64,000 bases of DNA from Chamaecyparis obtusa (lineage: Eukaryota > Streptophyta > Pinopsida > Cupressales > Cupressaceae): assembly GCA_027943335.1 (NCBI GenBank), contig BSBK01007858.1, positions 807,501-871,500 on the forward strand. Direction: 5' to 3'. A program made the position numbers and the translations under genes. Each line of letters begins with the position of its first letter. The stretch's first letter is position 1. Positions 21,580 to 32,961 of this stretch are shown piece after piece. The notes beneath the pieces were generated by a model. It searched no databases. It was not told the DNA's origin and was given only the letters and a program-made list of their open reading frames with translations.

Positions 21580-22500
21580 TCAGAAACCACCTCTGTTATA
21601 AACACCTCGGTAGTTATTGCCTCTTCCTCTAGATGAACTTTCACCTTTCCACTCACTTTTGCCTTTATCTACATTTGTCTTTTCCAGATCAGATCTACTA
21701 TTTTCACCATAAGATCTACTTCTTCCTCTAGGGATTCTACCACCTCTACCTCTTTTCCTTTGCTCATGTATTTTGTTCAATTTCTCCTCAGCTTTCAAGG
21801 AAAATTGATAAGCTTCTTCAATGTTTTCCAACTTAACCAAACTGATTTCTTCTTGGATGGAACCTCTCAAACCATTCAGGTACCTAGCAATTCTTTCCAC
21901 ATCATCTTCATCATGTCTAGATCTGATATCTAATCTATAGAATTCTTCAGTATACTCTTTTACCGAGCTATATTTTTGCCTCAAACTTTGCATTCACCTA
22001 ACTAGGTTAATCTGATAATCACAAGGTAAGAAATTTCCTTTCAACTTATTTACCATCTTATTCCATACCTTAATTTTATCTTTGCCTTTCCTCTTTCTAT
22101 CCAACTGTAGATGTTCCCACCATAAGGATGCATGACTCTTCAACTTTGTGCTTTCTATTTTCACCTTCTTTTCCTTAGGGACATTTTCATATTCAAAGTA
22201 CTTTTCCATCTCGGTGATCCAGTCCACCAATTCATCTAAATCCAACTTTCCACTATAATCAGGAGGGTTGAAATGTGGTGTAGACTTCAGATTTGTTAAT
22301 GCCTTCAACAATCTTTCTTCACCTTGAACCATCACAGGTGCAGGTTCAACTTCACCTTGTTCTTCCTTAACTTCATCATCACTAACATCTTCAAGATGTC
22401 TGCCTCTTTGCTGGGATGTCTCAACATCTTCTAATCTAGCAGCAAGTTGTCTAAACATGTCTACCATTCTTGGATCCGCATCTTGCCTCCCAAGAACCAT
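21580..22500 (-). pseudogene. gag: gag of the minus-strand chromovirus, one stop
   Basis: Starts with MVLGRQDADPRMVDMFRQLA at 22500 and runs 168 codons to a stop at 21994, then 137 codons in the same frame. The capsid core has PDYSGKLDLDELVDWITEME, YFEYENVPKEKK and LKSHASLWWEHLQLDRKRK. The C-terminal part has ARYLNGLRGSIQEEISLV and a basic RG/S-rich tail. Apart from the single stop, gag is well preserved. An acidic linker EEQGEVEPAPVMVQGEE lies near residue 50. Confidence 0.9.
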
Positions 22501-22622
22501 CTTTAAACCCTCTGCAATTGCAAACTAGCTCAAAATATGCTACCCCACAACAAATCAACTAGGTTTTGATAAGAAGGAACCCTCAAACCTAGATTTGCAA
22601 ACCTAGATCCAGATCTGTCACC

Positions 22623-22638
22623 TCGCTCTGATACCACA
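22623..22638 (-). promoter_or_regulatory. Met-tRNA primer-binding site
   Basis: On the minus strand TGTGGTATCAGAGCGAGG follows the LTR end GCATCA. It contains the full TGGTATCAGAGC complement of plant initiator Met-tRNA. Confidence 0.85.
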
Positions 22639-23278
22639 TGATGCAAGGGAGGATATAGAGAGGGGCCAAAGGCACACCCTAACTGGATCTCACATGGAAG
22701 CAATAAAACACAAAATGAGAGAGGGAATGTAGATCAAATTATTTATTTTCATCAAGTAAACTCATACATGTCGGGTTGTAAGGCCTTTTGGATTACAACA
22801 AGCTATTAAAATTCAAGTATAAAAGTCCTCCAACATGCGAGGATCTGAATCGATCTTTTAATCTTCTAACTTCTATCTTCTATCCCAATACTTCCTATAC
22901 TACAACCAAAGACTATAATATATACAAGAGGCTACTGAACAAGTGGCATTGAGATCCACCATCAACAAAAGGAATGAAAAAATCTAGGTCCACACACTTC
23001 CCAATGATAGATACTAGCATTAAATATATGACTATAATTAATTGCACAAGTCAGCCTCAACAAAAAACTAAAAAAAATAACTTGGTAAGAAGGGATAACC
23101 GAGTGCCAGACAAGCATCATTGAGCACCAGGGAATTAACCGACCAACTCAGTTAACAAAGGAAACTGAGCAACTACCAAGCTAACTCGGTCAAAGCAGGA
23201 ACCAAGAAACACGGGAAAATACAAACATGTTTTTTTGGTGACACAGGATTGCCAAAGACCTGAGACGCTCCTGCATCA
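22639..23278 (-). repeat. 5' LTR of the minus-strand chromovirus (640 bp)
   Basis: Starts TGATGCAAGGGAGGATATAG and ends GACGCTCCTGCATCA, giving perfect TGATGCA/TGCATCA inverted termini. It is collinear with 17355-18014. Confidence 0.9.
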
Positions 23279-23375
23279 CCTGATAAAGGGGATAGAGGAA
23301 ATTTTTTCATCAAATTATTAGGTATTTGAGACCTCTCCATATTCCTTATTGGTTTGATTCAAATCTAGGGAAATT

Positions 23376-24890
23376 TTTTAATTTTTAGTAGGATTGGAAA
23401 CCTAGGAGGTAGGCAGATTTGGCCTGCTCCCGAGGATTTTCTCCTTCTTCACTTTTTGAAACTTATTCAATATCTCATCCCTTGCATTTGGTCTAATTTT
23501 GACTGTGAAATCAATCAAGTTCAGGATACTTCAAGGCCAAATTGATCTAATTTTTTCATCCTTATGTCAACATATTATCACTTCCATTCCCTTTTTCTTC
23601 ATTTTCTTCTTCATTGTGTGAATTGAAGGCTTAATTGATGTTTCAATCTTCATAAATGCAATGAATAAAATCCCCCATATGATATGATTTTATCCGTGTT
23701 AACTGGGAGAATTTAGGTGTGTTAGAGGATTTAGAATCCTTGGAGGTAGGTGGATTCCACCTCCTCCATAGAATTTTCTTCTTTACACCTTCTTAAGATA
23801 TTTTCATAATAAACATCTTATTGTTTCCCATGGAGAGTCCAAGGGTATAATTTTAGGTTTGGAATCAATTTCCATCATTTGATTTCTTGGAATCTATGTT
23901 ATCTCCTCCTTTTGGCTTTGGTTGAGATTATGAATTTGCAACTAATGCTCATTTAATTCACTTCGCTCTTCATGTCTTCAAGTTTTTCCACCTTGATTGA
24001 GGGAGAAATGTGTACTCCTCATAGAATTAGGAATCCTAAGAGGGTTTTGGATTCCACTATCCCTCTAGGATTTTTCCTTTTCATCTTTCTCAACTTTTGC
24101 AAGCCAATTTCATGCCTCATTTTTTATGGTGATAATCTAACACACCCCCTTCTCCTTCGATTGGTTATATCTTGGTTCAAGTTTGAAGGTGTTAGTTGCT
24201 AGAAGCATAATTTTGACCTATCCTAAGATGGAGAATTCTAAGTAGAGGGTGGAATCTGTCCTCTCCTTAGGATGGATTCTCCGCTTTCATTAATTGGTAA
24301 TATAAAATTTAATCCTAGAATAACCTCAACTTTCTACTATTTATTTTAATTGAAATTCACACTTTCAACTTCATGTTTTATCCTCTCCATGCCTTCATGT
24401 TTGTCCACTATCGATGCAAGGAATAATTCATAAAGGTCTTATGATTATGAATCATTGGGAGGCAATAAATTTTGCAATCTCCATAGGACTGCATATTGTC
24501 ATGTTTCAAAGTCCTTTATCTTCATTATTTTCCCTTTGATTTGAATTTGATTTTCTCACTTGATATCCTCATGTTTCTGACTAAGACGGGATGGAAATTT
24601 GGCACTGGTTAGAATTGGGGATCCTTGGAGGGAAACATATTCTACACATCCCCTAATATTTACACTTCTTTGTTTAATTCAAAATTTCACCACTTCACCC
24701 TCAAAGATATGGTTTCCATTATCATGATTGCTACTTAGGGTCTTCCTCTCAACTATGCCTTAGGTATTCCTTTCTCTTTTTAATTTGATCGGGGAGACAA
24801 AATTCTTTCAACCTGATTAGGATTAGGAATCCTAAGAGGGAAATAGATTGTGTAATACCCCTCCCATAGTTTGATTTTCTATAAGTTATG
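23376..24890. repeat. Degenerate tandem repeat with GGAATCC/GGATTCC cores, about seven units
   Basis: Cores near 23400, 23735, 24030, 24235, 24440, 24615 and 24830 share a pattern. It reads GGAATCCTnnGAGG, about 15 bases, GGATTCC or similar, CTCCCnTAGGATTTT, then a TTCTTCTTT-like tail. Spacings fall from about 330 to about 180-210 bp. Between cores the sequence is T-rich and diverged. The core itself is an imperfect inverted repeat. Likely an old array inside an LTR or untranslated region. Confidence 0.6.
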
Positions 24891-25509
24891 ATGTCATTTA
24901 TATTTATGGATTTACTGACCCCATACTTGCATGTGTATGGTTGGTGTGTTTTTTTTACTTTTCTATTTGACATACCTGATTTGGTTGGGGGACAAAATCA
25001 TAGTTTTTTGCTTGCAAGATCCACACAATCGATTGATCCTCACCATTGTCTGTAATATGTTTATACATGTACGTACATGCTCATGTTTTCTAAATGATTT
25101 AAGGTACCAGGCATGGACTTCCATGAGTTTTTAGGATGAGTGTGCCCTATTGCATTATCTCAATGATAAGAGAGGGGAGATAACATCCAAATCTAAATCC
25201 CAACCTAAGTCATTTATTGTCCTCAAATAGTGGACAAGTATCTTATCTTTTACTCTTTGAATTCATTAAGGTGATGTCATTCGTGAACCCTTTCTTTGAG
25301 CTTGATTATTACTTTATGGGTTTATTCAGTTTTTCCTAATGCATTAAAATTTTAATTAAGATTCATTATGAGATTAAAATAATTATATCTCATGAATATG
25401 GAAATTTAAATATCATTGATTATTTAAAATACTTAATTAAAAGTCTAATTATAAAAATAAAGGTTTAATTAAATATTAAAATAAAATCTAAATTTAATGT
25501 TCAAATAAT
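24891..25509. other. AT-rich non-coding DNA
   Basis: Becomes very AT-rich from 25330 (runs of AATTAAA/TTAATT). No ORF with a domain. The same kind of AT-rich sequence resumes at 31441, consistent with the LINE having inserted into it. Confidence 0.45.
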
Positions 25510-26066
25510 ATAAATTTTTGTATTAATTATAAGGAGATCAAAAAGAGTTACAACAAAGAGTACAAAATCAGAGGCACAACCTCACAACAAGAGTATCAAA
25601 GAGTCAAAGTATCAAAGCATCATTATCAAGAAACATAAGAAGGAATAGAGACTAGTGAAGTAAGTCATCATAAGCATCAACCCATGGTGCCCTCCATCTA
25701 CACAATATTTTTCTTATTCTAAATCTGGTCGACCAAGAGGATCATGTCATCTGAGGTGTTCTTATTTTTTCTTTTAACTTTCAAGTTAAGTTGCTTTATA
25801 GTCTTCTCAAATATCTAAAATTTTTCCATATGTCTCCTCCAAACGTATCCATCCTTAAGCTCACAGGTGAAGAAAGCGGCGTAGCCAATCTTTAGGAGTC
25901 TTTTAAACTTTTCCTTGTCCACCATCATAGTGATGTGCACCTGCAAGAAGATTTTAAAATATGCGAGACTTCAGAAAGACTTAGTAAGAACCCCGAGATT
26001 GTTTTGAAACCTTTCCTCATTCCTGCATTTCCAAATCTACCATAGAATGTTAGATGAAAGAATATT

Positions 26067-26426
26067 TCAAAAAAAACTAGTATCATTTTTAACCCCATCA
26101 ATATGGCCAGTTATGATTTCAAAAATATTAAATTTTTTTGGGAAAGAGATACCAAATATGAGCCAAATTTCTTTTGCAAAACTACAGTCAAAGAATATGT
26201 GTCTACCAGATTCAGAAAGTCTACATATGTTACAGTAATGAGTCTCAGAAAAATCCTTTCTCATGGGGAGTCTATCAAGAATCAAAAGCCATTTAAAACA
26301 TTTAATCTTAGGATCAATAGAGCTTTTCCATAACTTCCCAAAGTACTTCTTCCAAGAGAAGACATTAAGATTAGAGTACCAAATAGTATTAACATGGTCG
26401 ATGATAGAATAATTATAACCAATCAT
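26067..26426 (-). pseudogene. LINE ORF2 C-terminal zinc-binding domain
   Basis: The 119-codon piece contains KIKCFKWLLILDRLPMRK and then CNICRLSESGRHIFFDCSFA with a following KEIW. This is the zf-RVT-like domain found after RT in plant non-LTR elements (CxxC...HxFxxC). Confidence 0.85.
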
Positions 26427-26889
26427 GCTATAAATTTATTTATCTTTAATTTTGGTTATAATGGTTCCATCCAACCATTTAATATTCAAAAATCTATTGG
26501 AATCAACATGGGAAGTAGTAGGAATGTCCTTGCAGGCCTTAATAATCAGATTATAAGTTCTTTTTTGTGACAGAGGGATGTTAAATTTGAGTCTAAGCTC
26601 ATCCTAATCAATGATATTGTCATGTTCAAAAACATTAGCAAGCTAAGTGATGCCAAGGTTAGACCAATACCTGATAGAGAAACCTTGGGAGAGGGCAAGG
26701 GGCTTACCAAATAACTACAAATTCCATGAAAATGATCTTTCACCATAGAGCTGTTTATCATCATGAGAATTCTTGTTAGTGATATATTTCCTAACATAGT
26801 CCAGGCTTTCCAAATGGACTTGAAGACAATAGATCCTTGAACCAAAACCAGAAAATTCCCATAAATCAAGTCATAAAAGGTAGGTTTTT

Positions 26890-27555
26890 CTAGGACTTAG
26901 CATTCTTAGGGAAACCTCTTTCAATATTTCTCCTAACAAGAACTTTCCAAGGATCATCCCCAACTAAAGAGTGAAAGATCCATTTGGTAGCAAGGGCTAA
27001 GCCCAAAGTTTTAAGGTCCTTCAATCTGAGACCCCCAAGGAGCTTGTCAATATGACACCATTCCCATTTAACAACATGGAGCTTTTTATTCCCTTTTCCA
27101 TAAGACCAAAGATAATTCCTGGTGGCTTTTTGGATCTGTAAGATTTGGTAACTGTTGAACATCCAGGAAGAAGAATAGTATATGTTGTAAGAGGAGAGAT
27201 TTTTTTGGAAGACTTGCACTCTACCAGCCAGGGATATAGATCTGTTGTGCCATTTATTCAATTTTTTGGTAATTTTCTCCTTAACCCAAAGCCACATATC
27301 TTTAAGAGAGGGCTCAATAGAAAATGGTATACCAAGATACCTAACAATATTGTGAGGACCACCCCACTGGTAATTATGTTTATTAAACCAAGCTGTCAGC
27401 TGCTCATCCCATCCTAGACATATAGATTTGGTATGAGAGATGAGATCCAGAAATAGAGCAGAAAAGATTGAGTTTCTTTTACAGAGCTTCAAAGTTATCT
27501 TCAGTGACTTCATGAAAAATAGAAGTATCATCAAAAAATTGATAGTTAATAAGCT
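26890..27555 (-). pseudogene. LINE reverse transcriptase, palm/thumb and linker
   Basis: The frame contains GPHNIVRYLGIPFS, KKLNKWHNRSISLAGRVQVF and KKLHVVKWEWCHIDKLLGGL, standard post-palm LINE motifs. The active-site segment QFFDDTSIF (FxDD) is encoded at about 27522-27548 in the neighbouring frame. That places a frameshift between the active site and this piece. Confidence 0.88.
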
Positions 27556-27871
27556 GAGTCTAATCAGGAAGGGAGATACCCTTGATAGTAGGGGAGAGAG
27601 AATTATCTCTAAGAATGTAAAAAAGGGCATCAGAAGCAATAAAAAAGAGGGTAGGACCCAAGGGACAACCTTGTATGATGGAATGACCAAGAGGGAAGGA
27701 ATTAGATAGGGATCCATTGATATCAACTTGGGCATGAACATCTTTAAGTAACATCTTAACCGAATTGAAATAGAAAAAAGTAGGAAATCCAAAGGCCTCC
27801 AGAATCATGGAGATAAAACTCCATTCTACTCTGTCATAAGCCTTCTCAAAATCTAGTAGAAACATAGCCAA
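27556..27871 (-). pseudogene. LINE reverse transcriptase core
   Basis: Encodes LLDFEKAYDRVEWSFI, IIQGCPLGPTLF and ASDALFYIL, the central motifs of L1-type RT. The sequence upstream (about 27880-28300) adds DDKTPGPDG, KLIPKDRDKALLKN, a stop, then RPITLLNVSYKNFAKILA, with several stops. Confidence 0.9.
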
Positions 27872-29229
27872 ATTTTGTTGAGATTACTTAGCCCAATTTA
27901 AAGCCTCCCAACTGGTAATTAAGTTCTCTAGAAGATACCTTTAATGAAACCAGTTTGAGTAGAGCACACAAATTTGGGTAAGATATTTTCAAGCCTAAGA
28001 GCCAAGATTTTGGCAAAATTTTTATAAGAGACATTTAACAGAGTGATAGGTCTCTAGTTTTTAAGTAGAGCCTTATCCCTATCCTTAGGAATCAACTTGA
28101 TGATGCCTTGGTTGATGGAGCTACCCAAGGTACCATTATTAAGGGCTTCCACATAAATATCATGGAGCTCTTTGCATATTCACTTGATGTTAGCCTTGTA
28201 AAACTCAACAAGAAGACCATCGGGACCAGGGGTTTTGTCATCTTTAAGGGAGTTTATAGATATTTTAATTTCCTCCACAGATATTTCCTTACTAAGAAAG
28301 GAGGCATCCATGATGGATATCCTATTAGGAATAAGAGCTCTCCATTAGTTTCTATGGGAGCCGGCCTCCTCTGTATCTTCAAATGTGAAGAGATTTTGGT
28401 AATACTCAGCAAATGCCTTTTTTATGCTATCCATGTCAGTAACTTCTTAATTATCAACTAAGATCCTATCAATAATTTTATTAGAATTTTTTTTCTTGAT
28501 GAGGTTAAAGAAGAACTTAGACCCCCTATCTCCAAATTGGAGCCAATGTGCTTAGGATCTAATTTTGGCTCCTCTAAGTTTAATTTGTTGATGTTGTCTG
28601 AGGGCTTCCTTAGCATTAGAAACATGAGGGATAAGCATATAATCAGTAGGATTGGCTTGGATATTAGTTTCATTCTCATTAAGATTAGAAGTAAGCTTCT
28701 TTTCAGTGAATTGGTAGTCTTTGGCCTTCTTTTGTCCTATGGTTTTTAATTAATTCTACTACGCAAGAATGTTCATATTCCACCTATCAGCATGAGAGAT
28801 GGAAGGATAGTGATTTTTGTTGATGAGTCTAATGATATTAATGGCTGCAAGAATATCTTAATCTTTAAGAAGACTAGTGTTAAGGATGAATTTAGGATTG
28901 GAGATTTTATTAAGGATAGGGGAACCATTGAATCTAACACAGATAGAAATAGGATGGTGGGCAGAGAGGGAGGTGGGGGTGACCAAAATAGAGTTACCCT
29001 AATCATCATGCAAGATTGAGAAGAAATTCTTATTAGCATAGAAACATTCAAGTCTCAAATAAATCCTTGAGAGATCATGGTAAAAGTTGCACCAGGTATG
29101 CCAATGACTGAGATTAGTGTTTTTATTACTAGTTAGGGGATCAAAGAACAGTTTAGCATGTTTCATTCTATCTCATTGAGTCTTTTCAATATCTTTACAG
29201 GTAAAGGGGAGGCCACTAGCTTTATCCTC
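27872..29229 (-). pseudogene. LINE ORF2 linker between endonuclease and RT
   Basis: Translation gives HWLQFGDRGSKFFFNLIKKK (about 28555-28490) and fragments such as SLKDDKTPGPDGLLVEFYK (about 28255-28200), separated by stops and frame changes. It keeps the usual order of plant L1 ORF2. Confidence 0.75.
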
Positions 29230-29724
29230 CTAAGAATCAACCATATTGAAATCCCCTCCCACAAACCAAGGAATATTAGGGAGAGAAGCCAACCAGGCCC
29301 AAATATTCAATCTCTCCTTGTAATCATTTGTGGCATACAAGGAACAGATGCCAAAAACCATGCTATTGAAGTTTATAGTAATCCAGACGGCTCTATTATA
29401 GGGGGATAATTGATTACCAGTAATATAGTTTTCCCATTTAGGATTGATCAAGATAGAAACACCACCTCTACCTTGAGGGTGATTAGTAACAAGTTTAATA
29501 GAATTATTCCAAAGAAAATTGAGATTGGATTCAAGAGTGAATCTACTAGTTTTGATTTCTTTCAACATCATGAAATCAATGCATCTAATAGTATTGAGAA
29601 AATTCTTAATAATAAACTTTCTATTAGGGGATTCAAGGCCCCTAATGTTCCATGAAATGTAATTCATGAGGAAACAACTAGGGGGAGAACCATTAAATCC
29701 CGTAGACTCATCAAAGGGAATCAC
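29230..29724 (-). pseudogene. LINE apurinic/apyrimidinic endonuclease domain
   Basis: The 164-codon piece starts near MNYISWNIRGLESPNRKF, with LKEIKTS (catalytic Glu), PQGRGGVSILINPKWEN and FVGGDFNMVDS. These match the N, E and GDFN motifs of EEP-family nucleases that nick target DNA in LINE retrotransposition. Confidence 0.9.
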
Positions 29725-30126
29725 AGAAATAGAGGAACTAACTCCCTATTTTTTAGCAAAGGAATTTTTATTCTTGGTCCCCAATAGTCTCCCTATTCTC
29801 TTAGAGGTGGGGAAATCATTCTTAAGTTCAATATTATCATAATTTAAAGGAGAGTCGAGGTCAAGGTCCATGGAAGGGTTAGCGTTGCAAAGGGAATTAA
29901 GAAGATGGGGGGAACCTACGGGAATAACTTCAAGAATAAAATCATCACTAATTTCCTAGAAATATTTAAGAGGAGGGTTAGGCAGAACAAAGCAATCAAT
30001 AGGAGGATTCTCAACAAGTGGAGGCGAGGGGAGCAAAAAATTCTAGGAGGCTTGAAAGTGAATGAATTTTGGGTTGATCTTGGTGGGAACATGCAGAGGG
30101 GTTGTAGAATAGGGACAAACTAAGGA

Positions 30127-30902
30127 GAGATTACCCTATTTTTTTTAATACTTTTTTCTCTTCTTTGAGATGGTTTTAAAGCCATCAGTTAAGTCATCAT
30201 CAATAATTAGTGTTGAATCTATGATAAGGGTAGGAGACTGAAAATCAGAGCTATATAGAAGGCTAATAGTCTTAATGGGAGCCGATTTGGTCTGTTCGGC
30301 CAAAGGAGGATTTTTATTCACAGACGGTTCTAGATTGGGTTTAGATATGCCAATAGAAGTGTTAGGTTGCGAGGGTTTAGCTAGAGGAGGATTGCACTTG
30401 ATTATAGGGTAGTCTTTCCTTAAATTTCCCTCTTTTCTACAAAGAAAACACTCATTATGGCCCCCTAGAACCTTAATAGGACAAGAATATATATCATTAG
30501 CAATGTTAATATTGATATCACCTAGGATTTATCTACTAGGATTTAAAGAAATTAAAACCCTGGCATCCATGTGGGGAACTAATATAATGGTGTCATCCAT
30601 TCTGATGAATTTTTGAATTGGTTCCAGCAGTTGAGGCAAAAAATGCCATAGAAATGGGGGAATTTGTTTAACCAAAATCCATCGTCGGGTCGAGAGGGAA
30701 AGAACCTCTTCATAAATAGCCTTAGGGGTCTAGGAAAGGGCATGGAAGGAGGTATTCTCGATGGTCCAATATTTTTTTTAAAGAATAGTAGCCTGAGAAT
30801 CATGATTATTAAAAAATATAAAAAATAGACCCTTATGTATTTTCCTACAGAAAGAAATATGGTAGGAAAGTTTAAGATTCCAATAATTGTGAAACCGATC
30901 AT
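30127..30902 (-). pseudogene. LINE ORF1 region: DUF4283-like and zinc knuckle
   Basis: Frames in this interval give LEKCLPRKFL-type start, RRWILVKQIPPFLWHFLPQL, DDTIILVPHMDARVLISLNP and a knuckle-like CFLCRKEGNLRKDYP (about 30456-30410). These match the nucleic-acid-binding ORF1 of plant L1 elements. The final His/Cys of the knuckle are altered. Confidence 0.65.
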
Positions 30903-30928
30903 CTAAGAACTTCCTGGGGAGACATTTT

Positions 30929-31435
30929 TCAAGTTCTACAACAACAAGGAAAATGACAGAATTCTTTAACCCTTTTATTTTCCTTCATAATTTCCATGAG
31001 CATTTCTGGATTAGGAGAAACATAGAAAGATGGAGAAACAATCCTAGAGTTCATACCTAGTTTTTTCATTTCATTTGTGGCTGATAGGTTAAACCTAGAA
31101 TTGGCGTCAATGGCAAAAATGGAGTTAGCGATGAATTCAAAAAAAGATTTAGGTTTCTTAGGAGAGGACGCATGATTTATATGAGAATTAATCTCATTAA
31201 TGCTGTCAAAATCAATAAGAGTCCTAAGAGGAGGCGAAGGGATGTTAGGGGGTACGACCTCTACCAAATGACAGAGGGAAGAGAGGGGAGAAAAAACATT
31301 CATAACATTAGAGTTAATAGAGAGACCACATTTGGCATTCACCGTTGGTGGGAGATGACTAGCACAGATACTAAGGTCGCCAGTAGAGCAATTGTTCACA
31401 TTGTCAGTAGAGTGGTTGATTGCATCACATTGCAT
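30929..31435 (-). pseudogene. LINE ORF1 N-terminal segment
   Basis: The 168-codon open stretch is Ser/Asn-rich, with KPKSFFEFIANSIFAIDANSR near residue 95, a segment often seen before the DUF4283 region. It starts at the apparent 5' end of the LINE, so the element may be slightly 5'-truncated. Confidence 0.6.
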
Positions 31436-31444
31436 CCATAAATT

Positions 31445-32118
31445 AATGAAATACTATAAATTGATATTAAATATCAAAATTATTATTAAGTGGTGCAAAT
31501 GATATTAATTATAATTAAAATATAATCACGTGATTATATGCACACCAATTAAAAGGAATTAATTTATTAGTTCTAAATTAGAAGGTTGAGTCAAGAGACT
31601 TAACTAAGGGATTAGTTATAATTATTTTTAATAACTTAATGAATTGATATTTAATTATGAAGTTGCATATTATTAATATGTTAAAAATATTAATTGTAAA
31701 TTAATATTATGATGCAATTAAATATGCATATTCAGTTAATAAAAATTGAAATATAAATTTAAGATTAAAAGTTGAATGATTTGCATGAAATAGAATTATT
31801 AATAAAATAAATAATTATTTTAAATAAAGGATTTCTATAAACAAGGTTTGAGTTGAGTTCTATTTTCTCTGATTTTGAGTTAATTGTTTTATTATTTTTA
31901 ACAGTTGAGTTCTATTCTTGATTATGAGTTGCATGTTTGAGTTTAGTTTGTTGGGTTTTCTATATTAGAGTTCTTTTTGGTCAATTTTGGGGAGATAGGT
32001 TTTAGGGAGAAAAGATTTGGCTCTAGATTGGAATCAAAGGAATTTATTGAAAGTTCGATTTTTGGGGAGTTTTGGAATTGTCCTTGGTTGTAACAAATCA
32101 ACTAGACAGAATTAAGGT
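31445..32118. other. AT-rich non-coding DNA
   Basis: Dominated by AATTA/TTAAT words to about 31850, then T/G-rich sequence. Nothing recognised. Confidence 0.45.
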
Positions 32119-32121
32119 AAG

Positions 32122-32480
32122 CACTACAACATTTGGGGTCAAATTTCGATGCCAATTTGTGACGCCACTATAATTTGTGTTTGTTTTTTGTATTTTTTTT
32201 GCATGTTCCCCCAACGGTGTCATAATAGTGATGATGACATTGTAATTGCGACACCCATTTGGTTATAAACAAAAAAGAAAAAGAAAAAGTGTCATTTGTA
32301 ATTTGTAAATTTGAAGAGTTGTCGTGAAGAAGACACTGCACTTTTGCATGGCGCGAAAAGGGCATTCGAGTTTGGCATGCATGAAGAGGCCGGCACCATG
32401 TGGGAAGAGGGCATTGGAACTTGAGGTAGACATTCGAGTTTTGTCTTTTCATTAACTCAATTTTAGTGGCATTCTTTACA
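32122..32480 (+). mobile_element. CACTA-type (En/Spm) transposon terminus and subterminal region
   Basis: Begins CACTACAACATTTGGGGTC, matching the CACTACAA start of plant CACTA elements. It is followed by short subterminal words such as TGACGCCAC, GGTGTCATAATAG and TGCGACACCC in both orientations. Bases 32248-32480 recur in inverted form at about 45235-45475. No matching TTGTAGTG end is visible to the right, so the other terminus is probably outside the window or deleted. A 3-bp duplication cannot be tested. Confidence 0.55.
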
Positions 32481-32481
32481 T

Positions 32482-32961
32482 CTTAGAATTGTTAATAGTT
32501 GCATTATTTACATCTTAGCATTCAGAATGCTCGATGACCCGTGAGCTTCGAGAGCTAGGGCATCATTGCTATTAACTTCAAGGAATTGTGTGAAGTGTTT
32601 GATCTCTCTTTATTTGTTTTACTATTGATATTCACTATGTGGTACTCCTTGTTTATGATCATTTCATGAGGAAATGTCTTGATGGATCGCGGGCTGCAAG
32701 CTAGGGCATCATACATTATTTATGAGCTCACTATTGAATACGGACATTGTTTACATCTTTTCATTTGGAATGCTTGATGACCCGTGAGGTTTGAGAACTA
32801 AGGCATTGTTGCTATTACCTTCAAGGCATTGTGTGAAGTGTTTGATCTCTCTTTATTTTTTTTGCTATTGATATTCACTATGTGGTACTCCCTGTTTATG
32901 ATCATTTTATGATGAAATATATTGATGATTCATGGGACGCAAGCTAGGGCATCGTACATTG
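32482..32961 (+). repeat. Hub repeat, first two direct copies
   Basis: Each unit of roughly 215-265 bp contains a fixed order of words. These are TTACATCTTnnCATTnnGAATGC, GATGACCC, TTnGAGAGCTAGGGCATC, GTGTGAAGTGTTTGATCTC, CACTATGTGGTACTCC, ATGATCATTTCATGAGGAA and GCAAGCTAGGGCATCATACA. The second copy is broken at CATTG by the 32962-35994 insertion and resumes at 36000. Confidence 0.8.

Larger units (their letters stand above)
17355..23278 (-). mobile_element. Full-length but inactive Ty3/gypsy chromovirus
   Basis: LTRs at 17355-18014 and 22639-23278 flank gag, zinc knuckle, RT, RNase H, integrase and a C-terminal chromodomain, in that order on the minus strand. Target duplication is CCTAA (17350-17354) and CCTGA (23279-23283), one transition apart. 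The Met-tRNA primer site TGGTATCAGAGCGAGG lies next to the right LTR. Termini on the element's own strand (TGATGCAGGAGC) resemble the 2261-6312 family. At least eight stops, a frame change and two catalytic Asp-to-Asn substitutions make it inactive. Confidence 0.92.
25517..31437 (-). mobile_element. Decayed L1-type LINE with ORF1 and ORF2 remnants
   Basis: Read on the minus strand, the order is: ORF1-like region with a DUF4283-type segment and a degenerate zinc knuckle, apurinic endonuclease, reverse transcriptase, then a C-terminal zinc-binding (zf-RVT-like) domain. The 3' end TTAATACAAAAA at about 25517 is typical of plant L1 elements. ORF pieces fall in all three minus frames, so many frameshifts are present. 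A 7-bp ATAAATT occurs at both ends (25510-25516 and 31438-31444) but is too AT-rich to be a convincing duplication. Confidence 0.88.

Noticed and set aside
25510..31444. ATAAATT as target-site duplication of the LINE
   Set aside because: Seven AT-only bases in AT-rich flanks are expected by chance; kept only as a weak note.
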